Of a DNA stretch of 64,000 bases, positions 1 to 11,600 are shown piece by piece; the first letter of the stretch is position 1, and each line of letters begins with the position of its first letter. Made by a program: the position numbers and the translations under genes. The stretch is from Chamaecyparis obtusa (taxonomy: Eukaryota; Streptophyta; Pinopsida; Cupressales; Cupressaceae). The notes under the pieces are model-generated. The model did not search any database and was not told where the DNA came from. It saw nothing but the letters and a program-made list of their open reading frames with translations. The DNA lies in NCBI GenBank assembly GCA_027943335.1, contig BSBK01002799.1:1321001-1385000 (forward strand), read 5' to 3'.

Positions 1-7
1 TAGAAGG

Positions 8-2491
8 ATGCTAGGCATCAATGTTATAAGGTTATCACCAAGGATCCTTCATCTCCTAAGACCTAAGCAGTTTGAAAACAAATTGGAGGGAAACCATAAT
101 TGGGGTGACTTCTACTTTGGGGAGAATTCTACAATTTTAAGAGTCTATGGTTGTCCCCAATCCCCACATTTGTTACCAAAACTTGTGCCACCAAGAGTTG
201 CCTCTTTGGAATTCATTTGGTAGTTGATGTGGACAGATAAAGAACTTTTGGCCCCTCATAAAAAGGGTACTTTCACGCCTAGGCAGTTCAGAATTGGTGA
301 TTTCTTGATTGGCAAGAGGACCTTCCCACAAATTACTACCTGGCTAAATCAATTCAAGATGGTATCTGGTGCCTACAGACATGTGGACCCTGAGGACTTC
401 ATTAGGACTGCAAGGTTGACCTTAATCCCTAATATTGGTGTCATTAAGGAACATGAAGGCCTCGATGAAGAGGATGTGATTAGAAATATTGTCAAGAAGG
501 ATGAGGTCACTAGGAGATGGAATAAATTCTTTAATTTGAAAGATCTATCAAATCAGGCAAAGGCAGCCCAAATTCCTTTTGAGGGTTTCTTCCCTGACCT
601 TCCTTATTTCAAAAGAATTGACAAGATGATCGAGATGCATGACACTCTAGCAAATCAGTTGGAGAAAAAAATTAATCAAAAGGAACCAAAGAAAAGGAAG
701 GATTACTCATCCCTTGATTATGAGGAGTTTTTTGATGAATCTCAAGAAGGAAATAACCCACCAAAAGTTGGGGATTTACAAGTTGTTGATCCTGTTCAAG
801 ACCGGCCAGAGGTGGAGAACCTTCTAGAGCCACCATTGAAGAAACAAACACTTGAGGAGGGAGAGCCTTCTAAGAAAAGTAAGAAGAAAAAGGGGATTGA
901 TAGAGCATCTACTCTTGTACCAGGTGATAGGGCTTACCATCAGAAATTGAGGAAAACAATTAGAGCCAGCAAGAGGGTGGCCACTAATGAAGAAAGTGAA
1001 GAGAAATCCCTATGGGTAGGATAGGATATCAGAGAGGTGTATCAAGATGAGTTTTTGAGTGATGACCAATTCATTAAGAGTGATGAATTGAAGAGTTTCC
1101 TTATTTGGAGGAAACATGAAGAAGTAAAGAAAGCTCTGCCTGAAGGTATGGAACCAAGTGAAGACACTTTGAGGGCTCTAGCATCTTATGATCCTAGCCT
1201 TGATCCTTTAACTATAGATGAAGCTTGAGAACTGGTTAAACCAAGTGGAATGCTTTTGACTCTAGGATGGGATTTCACCTCTGCTTTTATCATTGATCAG
1301 ATAAGAAAGAAACCACAAGGTAGTCTATCCTATGAGGTTCATATTGGTGATATGATTAGAGGAAGTGTCTATGACCCTAAATCCCAGGTTGTTGCAATGT
1401 AGTCTCTTTCCCCTAAGACCCAGAAGCCATCTGTATTGAGTATAGAGGATCAGATGGAAGGGAATAAGATCATATGCACTATGCAAAATACAACTAATCT
1501 TGATGTTTCCAAGGCAGTGACTTATTGGGCTAATTTGAATGAAGCAAAAATAGCTTAGTCATCTGAAAGGTATTCAAAATTGTTTGAGAGTTCAATTATG
1601 GTGGCCAAAGATAGAGACCTAAAAATGATGAAGATGAAACAATTGGAAGATGAGTTGGTAGAATTATAGGTTAGGCTTGAAGAAGCCTCAAAGATAGTTC
1701 CTCCCCTCCCATTGCAGATTGAGGCCCCTCTTCAGATTGATGTAGAAGTACCTGATGAGCCTGTTGAGGATTTGGAAAAGATAAGATTGGATGCATCTTT
1801 GGACACTGTGGAAAAGATTGTGCAATATAGGCAAGGTAAGATAAAGGAAAGGATGGAGTCAGTCCATAAATCAGTCAGTCTATTACACCAGGCCAATGGA
1901 AAAGTGAATGAATCTTTGATCACTTTGGAGCCACGTCTCTATAGTACATGGTCAGGAAGGAGCTCATTGTTTGATAAGCTGGATGATTTACAAGAATACA
2001 GGTCTGACATTCCTAAGGTAGTAACTGAAGTTTATGAAAAGATTGGCTTGGTAAGTGCTATATTTAGTTTCTTTAAAGGCAAATCTAACCAAATAGCATC
2101 CAAGTTGGTTATGTTTCATGGGAATTATAGTAAATACTTTCCTTCTATGTATGATGATAGTGGAAGTGTGATCATTTTACAAGAATGGAAAACATCAATG
2201 GATCAGTTGATAATTAAACAAGATGTTTTCCTTGGTAGTGACAATGCCTTAGATTTGGAAAGGTGCAATAGTATAATTGATAGTTTATTTAAGATTGAAA
2301 GTGATTGCATAACATTTTCACTAGAGGCTAAGAATATAATTGATTCCATTGGGGATCAATAGATTAAATCACTACAGGAGTTGCAGGCTTACAATTGGCC
2401 ATTTGATGATGATGTGGCAATATGGGACAAACTGACAAAGAAGAAGAAGAAGAAGCCAGTTGCCCAAATGACAGAAGAGGAAGAAGAATAG
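8..2491 (+). pseudogene. decayed transposon-associated cargo ORF, unknown function
   Basis: One reading frame runs from the window edge to a TAG at 2489-2491 and is broken only by stop codons: TAG at 221, 1022, 1398, 1556, 1667 and 2360, TGA at 1226. No frameshift is needed. The N-terminal part has a motif of the form YG-x4-PHLLP followed by PR-x5-E (about 140-220), then a globular region to about 660. Next comes a Lys-rich basic stretch (about 670-990) and a coiled-coil-like C-terminal half (1560-2360) ending in Lys-rich and Glu-rich runs. The N-terminal pattern resembles that of the decayed ORF at 47.2-50.1 kb, so both probably belong to one family of retrotransposon cargo ORFs. I see no gag, protease, RT or integrase signature. 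The true start lies outside the window or is lost. Function is unknown. Confidence 0.55.
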
Positions 2492-3733
2492 AGTGCACAT
2501 GGCACCTGATCTAGAATTCAAGGAGAGCATGTTTCAAATAGAGGATAATGTAGGTTATCCTATAATGGCGGTCATCATTCATGCAACCAATTTAGCAACT
2601 GCTTTGAAATATCTTTAGACGAAGGTGCCACCTCTAAAATTGTTAAGTAGTTGAGAATTACATTCTATTGTCATAATCAAATATCTTTCAGTTTGTACCT
2701 TTTTTTTTAGTGAAAGATCTTTTCGCAACCATCCAAAGCTTGTTGCATCCTTTTGAGGATTCCAAGATGGTTGTGGGTATAGATAGAAAGTTTTTTCTCA
2801 ATTGAAGGGGATACAATTTTGTAAAGAAGGTTCTGAATATAGAGCTTTATTTTTTTGCTAAGTTTGAAAAACCGTACTAAAACTTTTTGAACACTAATAC
2901 AAAATACTGGAACTACTTTCCTATCATTTGTTGTCTTCATATGTGGATGTTTTGATTTTCTTATGCATTTAACTGCAAGGCTTTTCAATGCATTGTTTAC
3001 TAGGTAAATATAGGGGTTGAGCTTAAGTATCTTTCAAGGAAAGAACAAATCTTAGGGGAGGTCTCTGGGAATTAATTGTCTAAATATGAATCTGATGACA
3101 GATATGGGAATTGAAAGAGTGAAATGTCAAGCATCTCATTTTGGTTTTAGTGTACTTGTTTTAGTATGATTTAGTGGATGTAGGGTTTGACTCTGATGCC
3201 CAATAAATAAGGCACCAGTTTAAACTATATTTACATTTGTATCACCAAGAAATACAAACAACTGATCAATTTTACTTTTATTGCATAGTTTCTACTTGAA
3301 ATCATTCTATGACAAGTTCATGGATGTTTATTGTAATGCTTTAAAGAAGCCCTTAAAAGAGGTTATCCTTCCTTGAGTTCAACTTGGAAAAGAAGTAGGA
3401 TGATTGTCCTTGTGCCATTGTCTTATGCTATTTTGTTCATAGTTTTTATCATAATATCATGTATCAGGATAATCTGGGGAGCACTAAGAGTGGTGATGTT
3501 TTATTGAAATAATCCTAGAAGAAGATAGCATAGAAGTGAAGGAGCTAATTCATAATCCAAGGCACATTTATATAGGTAAACCCACTCAAGTTTATACTCA
3601 AAGTGAAGAAGGCTTGAAGCCTTAATACCTTAGTGCTTGCATTTTTGTTAGATGCATCTATTGGGACTATTGGAGTTAGAGCTTTAGCAAGAGTTTGTGA
3701 ATTATAAATCATCTGTAGATCTGAGCACTAACA
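2492..3733. other. spacer, no feature recognised
   Basis: AT-rich sequence with short ORFs only and no convincing splice-bounded exon or repeat. It may be the 3' part of the element that carried the upstream ORF, but no LTR boundary could be placed. Confidence 0.4.
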
Positions 3734-3844
3734 CTACATATACTGAAAGCTTACTGCATAAGACTTCCATGCATGCTATTTTCCATATGTTGTCATCGAT
3801 GAAAAACATATAGTCAGTACTGGCCTGTTGGTAAATCTCCAACA
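3734..3844 (-). repeat. truncated copia LTR end fragment
   Basis: About 110 bp matches the outer end of the LTRs of the minus-strand copia element (41140-41243 and 46800-46906), including the terminal AAATCTCCAACA. It reads as the first part of an LTR in minus orientation, starting TGTTGGAGATTT at 3844. Homology stops at about 3734, so this is a broken remnant. Confidence 0.7.
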
Positions 3845-4106
3845 AAAGCATTTACCAAGGTTGTACAAAGACGAGGGGTACTTAAAGGCATGAATTTTTT
3901 CTTAAATATTCTAGTAATTTATAGAAAATCTGAAAATAGGTGTGTATTTGTAAAGCTAAATATGAATATAGATTGTATAAGGAATTTGAAGGCAATAGCC
4001 TGAACCAACAAGTTGAATCTTTCAATACTACAAATCCTTCTACTATTCTATGTGATTATATATATGAGAATGAGAATATAGAATATATATGAGAATATGG
4101 ATATAG

Positions 4107-4212
<106 letters not shown>

Positions 4213-5612
4213 AGAATGAAGAAAGAACATAAATATCAGAGGAGAATTCCCGACTCACAAGGATCTAATAGAATTCACCCTCATTATGTATAGCGCAAAA
4301 TATACATAAAGGAATTAAAAGGACAAGAAGAAGGATATATAAATTATAAATATCTTTTGAGTTTTGCATTGTACTACAAATAGCTAAATGGAAAATACTT
4401 GTGGTATTGTTAACTTGCAACTCCTGCCCTATATTGGCTCCTATTTTCCCTTCTATGGTGTGTTTATTTTCTAGCTTCCTGGGGCGTTGAAGTTTAATGT
4501 TTTAGGGATTTTTGTTTTATTTGTGTAGGAGTCAGCACCTTTTGCATGGGAGACAGTGGGAGTCTTCAGGAGACCATGGTTGAAAGTCTCCTATAATTGG
4601 AGACATATCAAGAAAAGCCTAGGGTACTAGAGATGCATCAGTCTCCAAGATGTATCTCTAGGGGTCAGGGACAGGTTGTAGGGGAGGATGGATTGAATCC
4701 ACTCCTCAAACCAAAAATACAAACACAGATTTAGAAGATACACAGATATTATAAATGTGCTACAGCACATAAACCATTTTTATTGCTTTCATAAAACATA
4801 ATTACAAAAATGCCTTTTTATAGAAGGCTTAGAAGTTACATAGAAAACTCTAGAATATTTTCTCGTACTGGACATACATTTCTAAAACATTCTAAATATA
4901 ATATTAGAAACTTTACCTAATCCCTAATCCAGCTGGAGGCCTCTAGAATAATCTAATTCACTTAATATTTTGGACTTTGCATTTGAGAAATTTCTGGAAA
5001 CCCTTCTAGAAGGTGTAAATTTCCGGAAACTACTAAATAACTACTATTCTGGAAAATTCCATCTTAAACCACAAAGTTCTTGGTAGAAATTACTAGAATA
5101 TTCTAACACAGGTCTCCATGCAACTATGGCATTGCCAACAATCTCTTCAACCAACAAATGTCATGCTATAGTGCCTGTTAAGTTGAATCTCCTTCAGGGA
5201 AATGATCTATGTAATTACTACAAAGGCCCTTCAATACTGACTGTAACTTTTTGTGAATGACTTTCTGCAATGTCTGTGAAATTGTTGAAAGATATATTTT
5301 TGTAAAGATTGTTTAACTACTGTAACAGACTTTTCGTGGCCATACTTACAAGACTCAGACTTGGCTTTGGAGTTTGGACTCGCTTAGCTGATTTTTTAGT
5401 CAAACTTGAACTTCGCACTCAGATTCAATAAAGAGTCAGTAAATCAAAAAACAAAAAAACCAGGAAATATAAGGATTCAATGCATTTAACATTTTTTATT
5501 TGCTCCAGTTACGTTCCTTTCCAGCTTGTGCCTAACATGCGAGTAGACTATTATTGCATAATTTGAGTCAACTTTGTATCCTATAGTCAAAGCCAATTTA
5601 TTATATTTATTC
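4213..5612. other. AT-rich spacer
   Basis: No ORF with recognisable domains. A GC-richer patch at about 4530-4690 contains repeated GGAGAC/GTCTCC words and may be an old repeat, but I cannot classify it. Confidence 0.4.
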
Positions 5613-5617
5613 ACAGC
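5613..5617. repeat. target site duplication, left copy
   Basis: ACAGC lies directly before the TG of the left LTR and is repeated exactly at 22339-22343 after the right LTR. This fixes both ends of the 16.7-kb element. Confidence 0.95.
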
Positions 5618-6462
5618 TGTAGACATGGAAAATTGGCAAAGGCTTAAATCGATCAAAAGGTGCAACAAATCATCAAAATAGCACGAAAAATCAATAAATG
5701 GAACAAAGGCAATTCAAATCAAAGGAAAATTCAATTAAATGATTAAATGATTAAATAAAGCTTGAAAAGGGGAAAAACACTAAGAAATTGATTAAATTCA
5801 ATTAATGACATAGTTGTTGAAATGAAAAATCAAAATGAACCTCTTACCCTTCATGGCTAAATTTAATTACTTTAATTAATTAATAAATCATAATTTCCCT
5901 CAACAAAGCAAAAAAGGAGACAAAATAGACACAAATCACTCACTTTTGTTGAAATGGTCCAGCCTTTTGAAACTATTTAAATGTTTGTCCCCCAATTTAG
6001 AGACAAAGCAAAGCCAATTAACCTTACCCAAGCATAACCATGGTTATCTCACTCTACCCCCTACCCTTGGAAAAATCTTATAAATAGAAGGCATTTTGAG
6101 GCATTATTAATCCACTCCATATCTTTGAATTGCAGCAAAGCTCTATCAATTTGCATCCATATCACTCACTTATCATTTGTCATTGCTAATTAGCTTAAAT
6201 TGATTTGATCATAGTAGATTGTTCATCAAATAGAGCTAGAATTTGATAGAATAGATCTAAATTTGCATATCATATAGCTTAATTCTCATCTTTAGAGTGT
6301 CACTAGTGAGGATCATAGCTGAGAGCCTCATTTACCACTTTATTTTAGAGATTCATGAGATGTTGATAGATTAATTGTGCATTTGTTAGATTATTTTTCT
6401 CTAATTCTTGTTGTTCTTAGTTAATCTTGTAATTTCATGAAGGTGTAAATCACTCACACACA
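5618..6462 (+). repeat. left (5') LTR of the Tat-type element
   Basis: 845 bp, TG...CA, colinear with 21494-22338 without indels. It carries a TATAAATA box at 6079-6086 and supplies the sense promoter of the element. Confidence 0.97.
6079..6086 (+). promoter_or_regulatory. TATA box in the left LTR
   Basis: TATAAATA, conserved at 21955-21962 in the right LTR. It lies about 385 bp before the LTR end, as expected for an RNA polymerase II LTR promoter. Confidence 0.7.
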
Positions 6463-6464
6463 AA

Positions 6465-6482
6465 TGGCGCCCACCGTGGGGC
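6465..6482 (+). promoter_or_regulatory. primer binding site
   Basis: TGGCGCCCACCGTGGGGC begins two bases after the LTR end. TGG is the expected complement of a tRNA CCA tail. I cannot assign the primer tRNA with certainty; only the first seven bases fit plant tRNA-Asp. Confidence 0.8.
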
Positions 6483-6567
6483 ACTAGGCCTCAAATTTAT
6501 CATAATTTTCATGTTATTTGCAAAATTTAGGCTAGAATTGCATGATTTTGCTCACTGTTTGCAGGTT

Positions 6568-7270
6568 ACAGGAAAGAAATCACACCTGCCAGTAAAGAAA
6601 TCATGCCTACAGCAAAGAGATGTCGCTCGCGGTAATTTAGATGTCGCCTGGAGTCTGAACGCTCACGCTTCCAGGACCGTAGAATCGCGCTTCTGGACAA
6701 AGAAATCACGCCTGCAGACATTAAATTCTCGCCTCACGAACAAGCAGCTGATGCCTTTGGCTATTTAGATGTCACCTAAAAAGAATTAAAAGCCGCGGCC
6801 AAGGAATTAGTTTACGCCTGGTGTAAAGGGATTTTTCTGCATTTCGCTTTTAATTTGTCGCTTTGAATATTTTAAATGTCGCTTTCAGTTAATGAAATGT
6901 TGCTTCTCTGAGTTAATTTGTCACATGAGATAAATAATTCACGCGTTCATTTAATTTGATATCGCACATAATTACTTTAATCACGCTTGAGCCCCTTTTT
7001 GGTGACGCTCGTGGTTAAAGTAATTACGTCTTTATTAAATTAGATATCGCCTTTACGAAAAGAAATGTCGCCTGGTTTAGCATTTATATTGTATCAGAGT
7101 AATTGCTGTTGTCGCCTGTATTAAAGATTTCACGCGTTTGAAAAATTTAATATCGCACTTGACTATTTTAATCTCGCTTGAGCCCCTTTTGGTGACGCTC
7201 GCGGTTAAAGTAGTCACGTCTTCATTAAATTTAATCTCGCCTATAGTCTGGATAATGTCGCCTGACTGTA
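6568..7270 (+). repeat. CpG-rich degenerate array with about 20-bp unit, sense leader
   Basis: Roughly 30 imperfect units of 19-23 bp fill the leader. A typical unit reads as an AT-rich half (TTAA-x-AAAT) followed by GTCGCCTG or CACGCCTG, for example at 7063-7074. CpG is much more frequent here than in the surrounding AT-rich DNA. A longer sub-repeat (TTGAGCCCC...GGTGACGCTCG) occurs at about 6986 and again at about 7169. The same units occur in inverted orientation at 20303-20625. Confidence 0.85.
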
Positions 7271-8040
7271 TTTTCTCTATTTTGTCAAAATAAGGACTGT
7301 ATGCTAACTTCACTGTCATTTTTTTTGTCTCAGGAGCATGGTCTGTCATAAAAAAGTGCAAAAACCAGAGAGAAGACACAACTTAGAGGAGAAATTGATT
7401 TCTAAAAGGATAAGGAAAGAAAACCGGGTACATTCTACCTTTGTTCTCAACAATAATTTAGAGAAAGAAGTAGAATTACATGCTAAATACATTGCTGTTG
7501 TAGATGCTTACAAATGAAAATATGTCTCATTGAATTGGGAATTTAGTCCTTAAATTTGTAAGAATTTTGCAAGTATTTTGGTAAAAAAAGAATCAAAAGC
7601 ATAATCAATTATATCATTTTTAGCTTTGATTTTGGTTTCCCCTCACTTTGTTTGTATTGTGCTGACTAACTTGTTGGTGGAGGGAACATTTTGCTAAGGT
7701 AAGAGAAGGATTTGGAGAGAAAATGAAAAATCTACTACTTAAAAATGCGCCTAGCCTTTGCTAGCATCGTTTGAGGTATTTTTCTCATCAAGCTTGCACA
7801 TTCCCTTAAATTGTGGCATTTTCAAAGTTCAAAACATAGTTTAATCATAAAGGAAAAAAAATAAACACTTCAATTCTAAGAACCCCTTTGTCACGGGGTT
7901 GAAAAAGAACCAAATTTGATTGTGAGTGTTTGGGATAAGGGAAAAGCAATAGGGATATGCTCTTCACTCTTTGAGTCAATCAAATTCCCAAACTTGCTCT
8001 ACCAAATCCACTTTTCATGCTTTTCAATGAATATGTTTAA

Positions 8041-8290
8041 AACTTAGTGGGCTCGCCTCCCGAGATTGCCTTAGAAGGGCCGGTGAGAGGGACAGCCCAA
8101 AGTGGGATACACTTGCTTTTGCCACGAGAATCCGACCCACTATAAAATGAAACGCGGGTATCCTTAATGGGGTACACGACAAAAAAATTTTAGCTCTTTC
8201 GAACTTCCTCTAGTAGTCCTAACGGATTGCGCAAAATCGTGCTTTTGTGCATGTGGGAAGCCCCTTTAACATAGTTGGGGGATGAAAAGC
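8041..8290 (+). other. GC-richer leader segment before gag
   Basis: Unlike the AT-rich flanks, this stretch is close to balanced in base composition and contains several short G/C-rich words that could pair. It lies between the repeat array and the gag start. It could be a packaging or dimerisation signal or a structured translation leader. This is inference from composition and position only. The remaining leader (7271-8040 and 8291-8638) shows nothing further. Confidence 0.35.
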
Positions 8291-8638
8291 TAAGATCTCT
8301 TTTGAATGGAAAACTTACTACATAACGGTAAAATAGCAAAACTACCTATTAGAGACATGTTTACGAACCAATTATGTGCTAGGTAGATTGTGTGGAAGCT
8401 ATTCTTGTGTTAAACCTGTGAAAACGTTCAAAAATATACACATTAGAGCATTCTAGGGATATGGTACCCAATTGATGTGTGTGTTGAGATTGTTTTTATT
8501 TTCAAACAAGATATTCCAAAGTTATTGATCAAAACACCATTAAAATTTTAAACCATTTAAAATTGATCAAAAACTTTTACCTTATTCCAAAAACAGCTTA
8601 TCAAGAGAAGAAAGTCAACATACCCTTAAAGTTTGTTC

Positions 8639-11600
8639 ATGCCTGTTATTACAAGGTCACTCTCTATAAGGAAAGCATTACAAACAGACGGGACCTACAA
8701 TGGAGAAGAGCTCCCATTTCCAAAGAACACTTTCATTACTTCACGAGTGACTGAAAATCCCACTAAGGCAAAGGACATTAACAACATGTTTAGTGGTACC
8801 CTAGGAAATATCGATCCCAATAACCAAGGGAACAACATGAATGGGGGCATAGATCCTAATAACAACCAAGGGAACAACATGAATGGGGGTATGGATCTTA
8901 ACAACAATCAAGGAAATTCTAATAATGGAGGAAGAGATCCTAATTTTCAAGAGGAAAATTCACAAGGCAACAACTTATTTCCTCCTCATAATACAAACTT
9001 ACCCCCAACTGCAGAAGAAGCCACGATTGAAAGAGCATTAGAGGCAAGACAATGTCCTTATTTCATAGAACTAATGAAAAAGACCATGCTTATGGATAAA
9101 GAAAAACACTTCATGGACTTAATACAAACGGGGGTAAAGCTACCTAAAGATTTTGACATAGAACAATTAAAGCCCAAGGAAATAGAAGACCCTATGGAAG
9201 CAATGAGGAAACAATTCAAGGCATTACAAATGGAAATTGACAATTTGAAACAAAATGGGGCTCCTAAGCCTTTCTCTATTGAAACATTATGTCCTTTTCC
9301 ACTCGATAAGAGTTTGGTCATGGTGCCTTTTCTCATTAATGTAACATTTCCTAAATATGAGAGGTATGAAGGAACATCTGACCCACATGATCATCTTCGG
9401 GGGTTTTGTGCATTGAGTCTTGAATTCATGCATGAATCAACCTATTTAATGAGACTATTCCCAAGAAGCTTGGGAGGAACAGCCATGGATTGGTTTTCAA
9501 AACTACCATCCGGCATAAAATCCTTTGAAGAGTTAGCATCTAAATTCGTGACTCATTACTCTTATAACATCAAACATGAGGTCACCATGATAACATTATG
9601 TAACACGAAGCAACAAGATGGAGAAGCCTTTCTCACATTCTTGCAAAGATGGAGGACTGCATTTGCTAGATATCCAAGAAGTGTACCGGAGAAAGAAAAA
9701 ATGGATATCTTTATTAACGGTTTAAGAAGCGAGCTGAATTATAGACTAAGGATGCAATGTCCCAAAACCTTTCAAGATTTAATTGATAATGGAATCACAA
9801 TGGAAGAAGTGTTGATTAAGAGTGGAGAGTTGAAATTGCACAAGGAAAATAAGAATAACTCTAACTCCAACAACAACAATACCAACAATAACAACAATCC
9901 AAATAAAAGTTGGTACAACAACAATAGCCGTTATGCTGCAAAGAATAACAACAAAGGTATTGTTAATGATGGTGTAGTGGAATCCAGCAACTTGAAGGTG
10001 ATTCCATTTGCCCTTACAAAGACACCAAATCAAGTGAATAATGCTAATCAAGCATATAATGCACCTTCCAACAACAACAACAATGCCAATAAGAATAATC
10101 AAGGAAACAAGGATCAAAACAGCAAGTATGATAAGTATTTGAAGCCCACTCCTGCAAGACACTTTACACCCTTGGGAGAATCACTTGAAACTACATTAAA
10201 GGCTCTCATAGCTAACAATGTTATTGCATTACCCGCTATTAAGCCTTATGAACCAGACCACAAGCCGGGTTGGTGGGATGCTAAGCATCATTGTGAATAT
10301 CATAGGATTCGGGGGCACCCTACAAATGAATGTTTACAATTAAAGAATGTGGTGCAAGACTTGATATATAATAACATAATCACTGTTGATGGACCCCAAA
10401 ATAATGAAGATCATACGGCCTTCAAACAACCTTTTTACAAACATGATAAAGGTGAGTCATCAAATGGCAAGAAACAAAGTGCCAATAATCTCAACTTTGC
10501 GCCATCATATGATCATATTGTTAATGCTATCATCATTAATGAACAGCCTCAAAAGGAAGCAACAAATGTCATTACAAGAGGGCAGAATTTTAGAATGACT
10601 TTACAAGGGATAGTCCCTCAAAACACCAATATCCCACCATCCAACATTGTGGTCAAACAACCTCCTACAGCAGCAAGACCTTATAGTTTGGTGGACCAAT
10701 TGCAACGTACTCCAGCACAAATCTCAATCTTAGAGTTATTGAAGTTGTCACCAAATCATAAAGAGATTTTGGAAAAAGCTTTGGAAGAGACACATGTTTC
10801 TACTACCTTAGGGGAAGAAAAATTTCAAAATATGGTAGGACATCTTGTGGCTCCTCATTGTCTTTCATTTTCAGATCAAGATGACATGTCTATAACTCAT
10901 CCTCAAAATTTGCCATTACATATAGAGGTTTTGATCGAAAGGCATAGAGTCAAAAGAGCCCTTATTGATGGAGGGGCTGGCCTTAACATATGCACATTGA
11001 GTCTTGTAAAATCCTTAGGTCTATCTGAGTCTTGCATTGACCCTACAAAGAAAATCACCATAAAAGCTTATGATGAGGCTGAAAGAGCTTCTAAAGGCAT
11101 GATTGTGTTGCCCATCCAAGTGGGACCAGTTAAGAAGGAAACCAAATGTCAAGTGTTGGACATGAAATTAACCTATAACATCTTATTGGGAAGACCCTGG
11201 ATTCATGAGATGCAAGCTGTCCCCTCCACATACGACCAATGCATCAAGTTCCCATACATGGGTGAAGAAATCACAGTTGGAGGAGACTCAAATCCATTTC
11301 AATATTGTAATGCACTCAAACCCTTGCATGAATTATACATTCCACATAATCGTGAAGGAGTTGTTCCAAGAATCACCAATGAAGATGCACAAAATCCTCT
11401 TCAAGCTAGCTCAACTACATCAACTAAGGGCAAGGAAAAAGTGAGCTACGAGGGTCCAAATGTGATGGAAAGTCCATATGTGGCACCTAAATTGGAAACA
11501 GTGATCTACAAACCTACTAAAGAGGAAAAAGAACAAGCTAAAGCAGATCATTACCAATACATGAGTGAGATGATGAACAAATTTGACAAACAATGCAAGA

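Noticed and set aside
9779..10162. Minus-strand Ile/Val-rich ORF opposite gag
   Set aside because: Shadow of the Asn-rich coding strand (AAC/AAT read in reverse).
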